Positions 5,770 through 9,697 of a stretch of DNA of 9,697 bases are shown here, piece after piece. Both the position numbers and the translations under genes were made by a program. The DNA comes from Anaerolineae bacterium (lineage in GTDB: Bacteria; Chloroflexota; Anaerolineae; Anaerolineales; Villigracilaceae). The notes under the pieces are model-generated. The model saw only the letters and a list, made by a program, of their open reading frames with translations. It was not told the origin of the DNA and searched no databases. The number at the start of each line of letters is the position of its first letter. Positions within the stretch are counted from its first letter, which is position 1. Location of the stretch: assembly GCA_017303735.1 (NCBI GenBank), contig JAFLCF010000167.1, positions 1 through 9,697 of the forward strand. Direction: 5' to 3'.

Positions 5770-7116
5770 ATGAAACAATACGACCCGCAAACCGCACGCC
5801 AAACCATCCTCAAACGTACCCCGCCCGATGAGTTCCCCGTCAGCGTGCGTGTAATGGACAACATCGAAAAACTTTTTGGTGAACGATTGACAGCCGAAGA
5901 AGCCGTGACTCGCATTTTGAAAGATGTGCGGACTCGTGGTGATTCTGCTTTGCAAGATTGGACACAACGCCTCGATTCTCTGGACCTCAAGCCTGCTCCC
6001 GTTTCGGCAGCTTTGATTCAGTCCGCGCTTGATTCGATCTCGCCTGCCCAACGTGACGCACTCGAAAAAGCCGCCGCCCGTGTAGAAGCCTTCCACAAAA
6101 AACAACCGCTGACCTCATGGTTCACCAACGAACTCGGCGGCACCGTCGGGCAGATCATCCGCCCGATTCAACGTGTTGGCTTATACGTCCCTGGTGGCAC
6201 GGCTCCATTGCCCTCAACCGTGTTGATGAGCGCCATCCCTGCGAAGGTTGCAGGCGTGAAAGAGATCGTCGTCATCACGCCGCCCAACCGTGAATTTGCA
6301 AATGCTGAAGTGCCAATCAATCCCATCATTCTCGCTGCCTGTGCCATCGCAGGCGTGGACGAGGTCTATGCAATCGGCGGCGCACAAGCCATTGCCGCCC
6401 TTGCCTATGGAACGGAAACCATCCGCCCCGTGGATAAAATTTTCGGACCCGGCAATCTCTTCGTCACCCTCGCAAAGCGACAAGTCTATGGTGTGGTCGG
6501 CATTGACGGGCTGGCAGGTCCCACCGAAACCGTCGTCATTGCTGATGACTCTGCAAACCCCGCATGGGTCGCCGCGGATCTACTCGCCCAAGCCGAACAT
6601 GACCTGCTTGCCTCTGCCATTCTTCTCACTCCCTCGCAAACCCTCATTCAAAAAGTCCAAGCCGAAGTTGCCAAGCAGATCGAACAACGCAGCCGTGCAG
6701 ACATCATCGTCGCTTCATTAGAAAATCGTGGCGGCGCAGTGTTGACTCGTGACCTCGCCGAAGCCGTTGACCTCGCTAACAAGTACGCTCCTGAACACTT
6801 GGCATTATCCGTCACCGAGCCGTGGCGCTGGGCGGAGAAAGTTAATAACGCGGGCGGCGTCTTCATGGGTGAACATTCCTTTGAAGTTTTGGGCGATTAC
6901 CTCGCAGGTCCCAGCCACGTCATGCCGACAGGCGGATCCGCCCGCTTTGCTTCCCCGCTCAACGTATGGGACTTTGTCAAAATCGTCAGCCTCGTTGCAC
7001 TCGATGACAAGACCGCTCAAGCCGTCGGTCCCGTCGCTGCAACCCTCGCGCAGTCTGAAGGTTTAGACGCGCACGCGAATGCCGCTTTGTTGCGGACGAT
7101 GGACGACGGACGATAG
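5770..7116 (+). CDS. hisD: histidinol dehydrogenase
   Basis: Catalyses the last two steps, L-histidinol to L-histidinal to L-histidine, with NAD+ and one zinc ion. Length (448) is normal. Zinc ligands expected from the family are seen as Q274 and H277 in [12 protein letters not shown]376 in [12 protein letters not shown] and H435 in [10 protein letters not shown]; the catalytic pair is E342-H343 in [10 protein letters not shown]. The NAD region holds [19 protein letters not shown] (135-153) and KIFGPGN (223-229). The start follows hisG by 2 bases, with AAGGATAACC as ribosome site. The final codons (MDDGR then stop) lie in a tandem repeat that continues into the intergenic space, so the natural C-terminus has probably been remodelled by that repeat. 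Confidence 0.97.
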   Translation: MKQYDPQTARQTILKRTPPDEFPVSVRVMDNIEKLFGERLTAEEAVTRILKDVRTRGDSALQDWTQRLDSLDLKPAPVSAALIQSALDSISPAQRDALEKAAARVEAFHKKQPLTSWFTNELGGTVGQIIRPIQRVGLYVPGGTAPLPSTVLMSAIPAKVAGVKEIVVITPPNREFANAEVPINPIILAACAIAGVDEVYAIGGAQAIAALAYGTETIRPVDKIFGPGNLFVTLAKRQVYGVVGIDGLAGPTETVVIADDSANPAWVAADLLAQAEHDLLASAILLTPSQTLIQKVQAEVAKQIEQRSRADIIVASLENRGGAVLTRDLAEAVDLANKYAPEHLALSVTEPWRWAEKVNNAGGVFMGEHSFEVLGDYLAGPSHVMPTGGSARFASPLNVWDFVKIVSLVALDDKTAQAVGPVAATLAQSEGLDAHANAALLRTMDDGR

Positions 7117-7182
7117 ACCACGGACGATAGACCACGGACGTTCTTCCATCGTCAATGGTCAATCGTCCACCTATCCATCGTC
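7094..7182. repeat. 14-base tandem repeat inside an imperfect inverted repeat
   Basis: ACGGACGATAGACC occurs twice head to tail (7106-7119, 7120-7133), with the first half of a third unit to 7140. The first unit contains the hisD stop codon. Bases 7094-7119 are largely complementary to 7157-7182, giving a long imperfect hairpin across the hisD-hisC gap, ending just before the hisC ribosome site. Confidence 0.7.
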
Positions 7183-7194
7183 AAAGGAATCAAA

Positions 7195-8286
7195 ATGAAA
7201 ATCCGACCCCACCTCGAATCCCTTCCACCCTACACCCCCATCGAGCCGTTTGAAATTCTCTCCGCTCGAATCGGGCGCGAACCTTCGCAGATCGTCAAAC
7301 TCGATGCGAATGAAAATCCGTATGGCGTTCTGCCTGCCGTCCGCAAGGCGTTGGCAGAGATGGACTTTCCGCACATCTACCCCGACCCTGAGTCGCGTGC
7401 CTTGCGCAAGTCGCTTGCCGAGTTCACAGGCGTGGACGAAGAATATCTGCTCGCAGGCTCAGGCGCTGATGAACTGCTTGATCTACTCATGCGTGTCTTC
7501 CTCGAACCGAACGAGTGCATTCTCTCCTGTCCGCCCACCTTTGGCATGTATCCCTTCGACGCGGAGTTGAACGCCGCCCACTGTATCGAAGTCCCGCGCA
7601 ATGCAGATTTCTCACTCGACATGCCGTCCATTCGCCAAGCCGTTGACGAACACAAACCAAAACTGCTTTTCATCGCTTCGCCCAACAACCCCGACGGTTC
7701 TTTGATCCCCGCCGATGTGATGGATGAATTGCTCTCGCTCCCGCTGTTAGTGGTGCTCGACGAAGCCTACATCGAATTTGCGGGCGAGAATCTTGGCGCC
7801 AGCCTCAGCCGAATCCGCGAAGTGCCGCAGCGTGAGAATCTGGTTGTGTTGCGCACCTTCAGCAAATGGGCAGGCTTGGCGGGTCTGCGCATTGGCTATG
7901 GCGCGTTCCCAAAATGGCTCATGCCCACCTTGTGGAAGTCCAAGCAGCCGTACAATGTCAACGTCGCCGCAAGTGTTGCCGCACAAGCATCACTGGCGAA
8001 TGTGGATGAATTGAAAGTGTTGGTCGAAAAACTCAAAGATGAAAGAGCCCGCCTCTTCTCGGCGCTGACAGCGGTTCCGTACCTCAAGCCGTATCCTACG
8101 CAATCGAACTTTATCCTCTGCCAGGTAAACGGACGTGACGCCGCCGAGTTGAAAGCGAAATTGGCGCAAGAGTTCGGAGTCTTCATCCGCTACTTCAACA
8201 AGCCTGGACTTAGAGATCATATCCGCATAAGTGTGGGGCGTCCGAGCGATACGGATGTTTTGTTGGAAGCGCTTCAAAAGATATAG
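7195..8286 (+). CDS. hisC: histidinol-phosphate aminotransferase
   Basis: PLP enzyme of fold type I that moves an amino group from glutamate to imidazole acetol phosphate, giving histidinol phosphate. Length (363) is normal. Motifs in order: KLDANENPYG (35-44), IYPDPESRALRKSLAEF (61-77), GSGADELLDLLMR (88-100), ASPNNPDGSLIP (161-172, N165), VLDEAYIEF (187-195, D189 for the pyridine nitrogen), TFSKWAGLAGLRIGYG (221-236, with the PLP lysine K224) and the substrate-carboxylate arginine in IRISVG (R344). Start: ATG 7195 behind AAAGGAA. A 78-base repeat-filled gap separates it from hisD. The strand bias of the coding sequence changes within this gene, C-rich in the first half and G-rich later. Confidence 0.96.
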   Translation: MKIRPHLESLPPYTPIEPFEILSARIGREPSQIVKLDANENPYGVLPAVRKALAEMDFPHIYPDPESRALRKSLAEFTGVDEEYLLAGSGADELLDLLMRVFLEPNECILSCPPTFGMYPFDAELNAAHCIEVPRNADFSLDMPSIRQAVDEHKPKLLFIASPNNPDGSLIPADVMDELLSLPLLVVLDEAYIEFAGENLGASLSRIREVPQRENLVVLRTFSKWAGLAGLRIGYGAFPKWLMPTLWKSKQPYNVNVAASVAAQASLANVDELKVLVEKLKDERARLFSALTAVPYLKPYPTQSNFILCQVNGRDAAELKAKLAQEFGVFIRYFNKPGLRDHIRISVGRPSDTDVLLEALQKI

Positions 8287-8337
8287 TCAAAAGTCGAAAG
8301 TCGAAAGTCGAAAGTCGGTTGACCTTTGACTTTTGAC
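8286..8337. repeat. heptamer tandem repeat within a perfect inverted repeat
   Basis: Four perfect units of AAAGTCG run from 8290 to 8317. The outer ends GTCAAAAGTC (8286-8295) and GACTTTTGAC (8328-8337) form a perfect 10-base-pair inverted repeat whose first base is the last base of the hisC stop codon. No U-tract follows, so it is not a terminator; it may act as an mRNA hairpin between hisC and hisB. Confidence 0.75.
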
Positions 8338-8358
8338 ATTCGACCCAAAGGAGTAGTT

Positions 8359-8946
8359 ATGAGAACAAGTGAAGTATCCCGTCAAACAAACGAAACACAG
8401 ATCGAGATCAAATTGAATTTGGATGGCACAGGCAAGCACGAGATTTCTACGGGCGTTGGGTTTCTTGACCACATGTTGACCCATCTTGCTGTACATGGAT
8501 TGTTCGATCTCAATATTCAAGCAAAAGGCGACCTGCACATTGACGTCCATCACACGGTGGAGGATGTGGCGCTGGCGTTGGGTCAAGCCTTTGATAAGGC
8601 GTTGGGCGACCGTAAGGGGATTGTCCGCATGGGAGATAGTTTCGCGCCGATGGATGAGACCCTTGCGCACGTGGCGATGGACTTGTCGGGGCGTCCGTAT
8701 GCGGTGGTGCAAGTCGAATGGCATACGCCGTATGTGGGCAATATCCCAGTGACGTTGTTCCCGCATTTCTTCGAGTCGTTTGCGGTGCAGGCACGCTGCA
8801 ATCTCCATGCCCGCATTTTGTACGGGCGCGATGACCATCATCAAGCCGAAGCCTTGTTCAAAGCTTGGGCGCGCGCGCTGGATGTGTCCACGCAGTTTGA
8901 CCCAAGGCGCGGCGGGAGTATCCCTTCGACAAAAGGAAGTTTGTAA
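8359..8946 (+). CDS. hisB: imidazoleglycerol-phosphate dehydratase
   Basis: Removes water from imidazole glycerol phosphate to give imidazole acetol phosphate, using manganese. It is the monofunctional 195-residue form, without the histidinol-phosphatase domain of the enteric fusion, so that phosphatase must be encoded elsewhere. Signature segments: [12 protein letters not shown] (32-43), [12 protein letters not shown] (64-75), DLSGRPY (108-114), [10 protein letters not shown] (133-142), [17 protein letters not shown] (158-174) and the usual ending PSTKGSL. The histidines and glutamates of HxxxH and HHxxE segments are the metal ligands. The start is ATG 8359, 5 bases after AAAGGAG; an in-frame TTG at 8326 lies within the inverted repeat and is not needed. 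Codon use is G-rich, opposite to hisG and hisD. Confidence 0.97.
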   Translation: MRTSEVSRQTNETQIEIKLNLDGTGKHEISTGVGFLDHMLTHLAVHGLFDLNIQAKGDLHIDVHHTVEDVALALGQAFDKALGDRKGIVRMGDSFAPMDETLAHVAMDLSGRPYAVVQVEWHTPYVGNIPVTLFPHFFESFAVQARCNLHARILYGRDDHHQAEALFKAWARALDVSTQFDPRRGGSIPSTKGSL

Positions 8947-8952
8947 AGCAAA

Positions 8953-9101
8953 ACGCCGAAGGCGTGAAATGATTATAGATTTTGAAATAAAGACGAATCA
9001 ACCTCGAAGAGGTGTCATATGATGAGCCATGCTATGTCATCCCTTCGGGATTTGAAATCGGCGTACCGAAAATTCTAGAATCATTCCATCCCTTCGGGAT
9101 T
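8953..9101. repeat. nested palindrome array between hisB and hisH
   Basis: Four 13-base palindromes with 5-base arms and a GAA or TTC centre: ACGCC-GAA-GGCGT (8953-8965), ACCTC-GAA-GAGGT (9001-9013), ATCCC-TTC-GGGAT (9039-9051) and ATCCC-TTC-GGGAT (9088-9100). Flanks are related: GAAATGATTATAGATTTT after unit 1 resembles the reverse complement of the flank before unit 4 (AAAATTCTAGAATCATTC, 9069-9086). Likewise unit 2 and unit 3 carry converging GTGTCAT/ATGTCAT flanks. So units 1/4 enclose units 2/3, each pair in opposite orientation. No coding ORF was recognised in this gap. Confidence 0.7.
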
Positions 9102-9117
9102 GGTAGAAAGGAAGTTT

Positions 9118-9697
9118 ATGAAAGAAATCGTATTGATAGACGCAGGCACAGGGAATTTGCGTTCTGTGCAAAAAGCACTTGAAAACGTTGGCGCGAATGT
9201 TTTACGCACAGAGGATGCTGATAAAGTTTTGACGGCAAAGAAAGTTGTGCTGCCTGGCGTGGGTGCTTTCGGTGATTTTATGGAGGGTATGAAAGCCAAA
9301 GGACTCGATGACGCCGTGAAGCAAGTCGTTTCGCGCGGGGTGCCGATGCTGGGGATTTGCGTTGGGATGCAAGCCTTGTTCGAGATCGGGGAAGAGATGG
9401 GCGAGCACGAAGGCTTGGGTCTGCTATGCGGCACTGTGGTGAAGTTTGCAGATACGCTTTCAGTGAAGATTCCGCATACGGGGTGGAATCAACTCACAGT
9501 TAAGAAAGAGGCTGCGCTCTTCGATCAAATCCAAGATGGGGCATATGTCTATTTCAATCACTCGTTTTACTGTCAGGCGGGCGATCCATCCGATGTGATC
9601 GCGGAAGTGGATTATGGCATTCGCTATGCGTGCGCGGTGCGGCGCGAGAATGTGTTTGGCGTGCAGTTTCATCCTGAGAAAAGTCAGGCGGTGGGGC
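9118..9697 (+). CDS. hisH: imidazole glycerol phosphate synthase, glutaminase subunit (3' end outside window)
   Basis: Class I glutamine amidotransferase that hydrolyses glutamine and passes ammonia to HisF, which closes the imidazole ring and releases AICAR. 193 residues are visible and the frame is open at the window edge; the family is about 200-210 long, so roughly 10 residues are missing. Motifs: IDAGTGNLRSV (7-17), VVLPGVGAFGD (43-53, oxyanion region), LGICVGMQALFE (78-89, nucleophile C81), PHTGWNQL (119-126), YVYFNHSFYC (143-152) and GVQFHPEKSQ (181-190, catalytic H185 and E187). Start: ATG 9118 behind AAAGGAAG. It follows hisB across a 171-base repeat-filled gap; hisA and hisF would be expected next. 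Confidence 0.96.
   Translation, partial: MKEIVLIDAGTGNLRSVQKALENVGANVLRTEDADKVLTAKKVVLPGVGAFGDFMEGMKAKGLDDAVKQVVSRGVPMLGICVGMQALFEIGEEMGEHEGLGLLCGTVVKFADTLSVKIPHTGWNQLTVKKEAALFDQIQDGAYVYFNHSFYCQAGDPSDVIAEVDYGIRYACAVRRENVFGVQFHPEKSQAVG

Noticed and set aside
8290..8317. CRISPR-like array from AAAGTCG repeats
   Set aside because: Units are seven bases, directly adjacent and without spacers, so this is a simple tandem repeat.
8326..8358. Longer hisB start at TTG 8326
   Set aside because: It lies in the 3' arm of an inverted repeat with no ribosome site, whereas ATG 8359 has AAAGGAG at proper distance and matches the usual HisB N-terminus.

Overview
The window looks like a chromosomal piece of a free-living bacterium, most likely from Chloroflexota (Anaerolineae-like). 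That assignment is an inference from the C/G-rich his genes and the dense small palindromes and short tandem repeats between genes; no taxonomic marker gene is present. All supported genes are on the + strand.

Layout: (1) 1-753 is the C-terminal part of an ATP-grasp ligase cut by the window start. (2) 754-3886 is an accessory stretch that is visibly AT-rich compared with its surroundings. It holds a membrane-anchored TIR protein, a PIN-domain protein with a helical N-terminal part, and a membrane-anchored orphan GAF protein. The TIR gene lies between the real 3' end of the ATP-grasp gene and a decayed second copy of that 3' end (about 1757-1833). The GAF gene lies between two related structured repeats (2784-2932 and 3754-3858), each starting a few bases after a stop codon, as attC sites of integron cassettes do. 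(3) 3887-4375 is a GNAT acetyltransferase, probably started at a TTG. (4) 4444-9697 is a histidine biosynthesis operon, hisG-hisD-hisC-hisB-hisH, with hisH cut by the window end.

The strongest result is the control region of the his operon. A near-consensus promoter (TTGACT, 17-base spacer, TAGAAT) would start transcription only 2-4 bases before the ATG of an unlisted 29-codon ORF (4483-4572) with five His codons in a row and a sixth shortly after. Downstream is a strong intrinsic terminator (4597-4630). An 11-of-12 base-pair antiterminator can form between the end of the leader ORF and the terminator's 5' arm, and a competing protector hairpin lies just after the His run. These are all the parts of a classical histidine attenuator, with a leader peptide that appears to be translated from a leaderless mRNA.

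How it works together: HisG starts the pathway from ATP and PRPP, HisH with HisF (not in the window) makes the imidazole ring, HisB dehydrates, HisC transaminates and HisD performs the last two oxidations. When charged tRNA-His is scarce, a ribosome stalled in the His run should let RNA polymerase read through into hisG. The gaps between his genes carry three unrelated repeat families, and the G/C strand bias of the operon flips inside hisC, which suggests the operon was assembled from pieces of different history. The accessory genes (TIR, PIN, GAF) are defence- or signalling-like, but they do not form a recognised defence system here.
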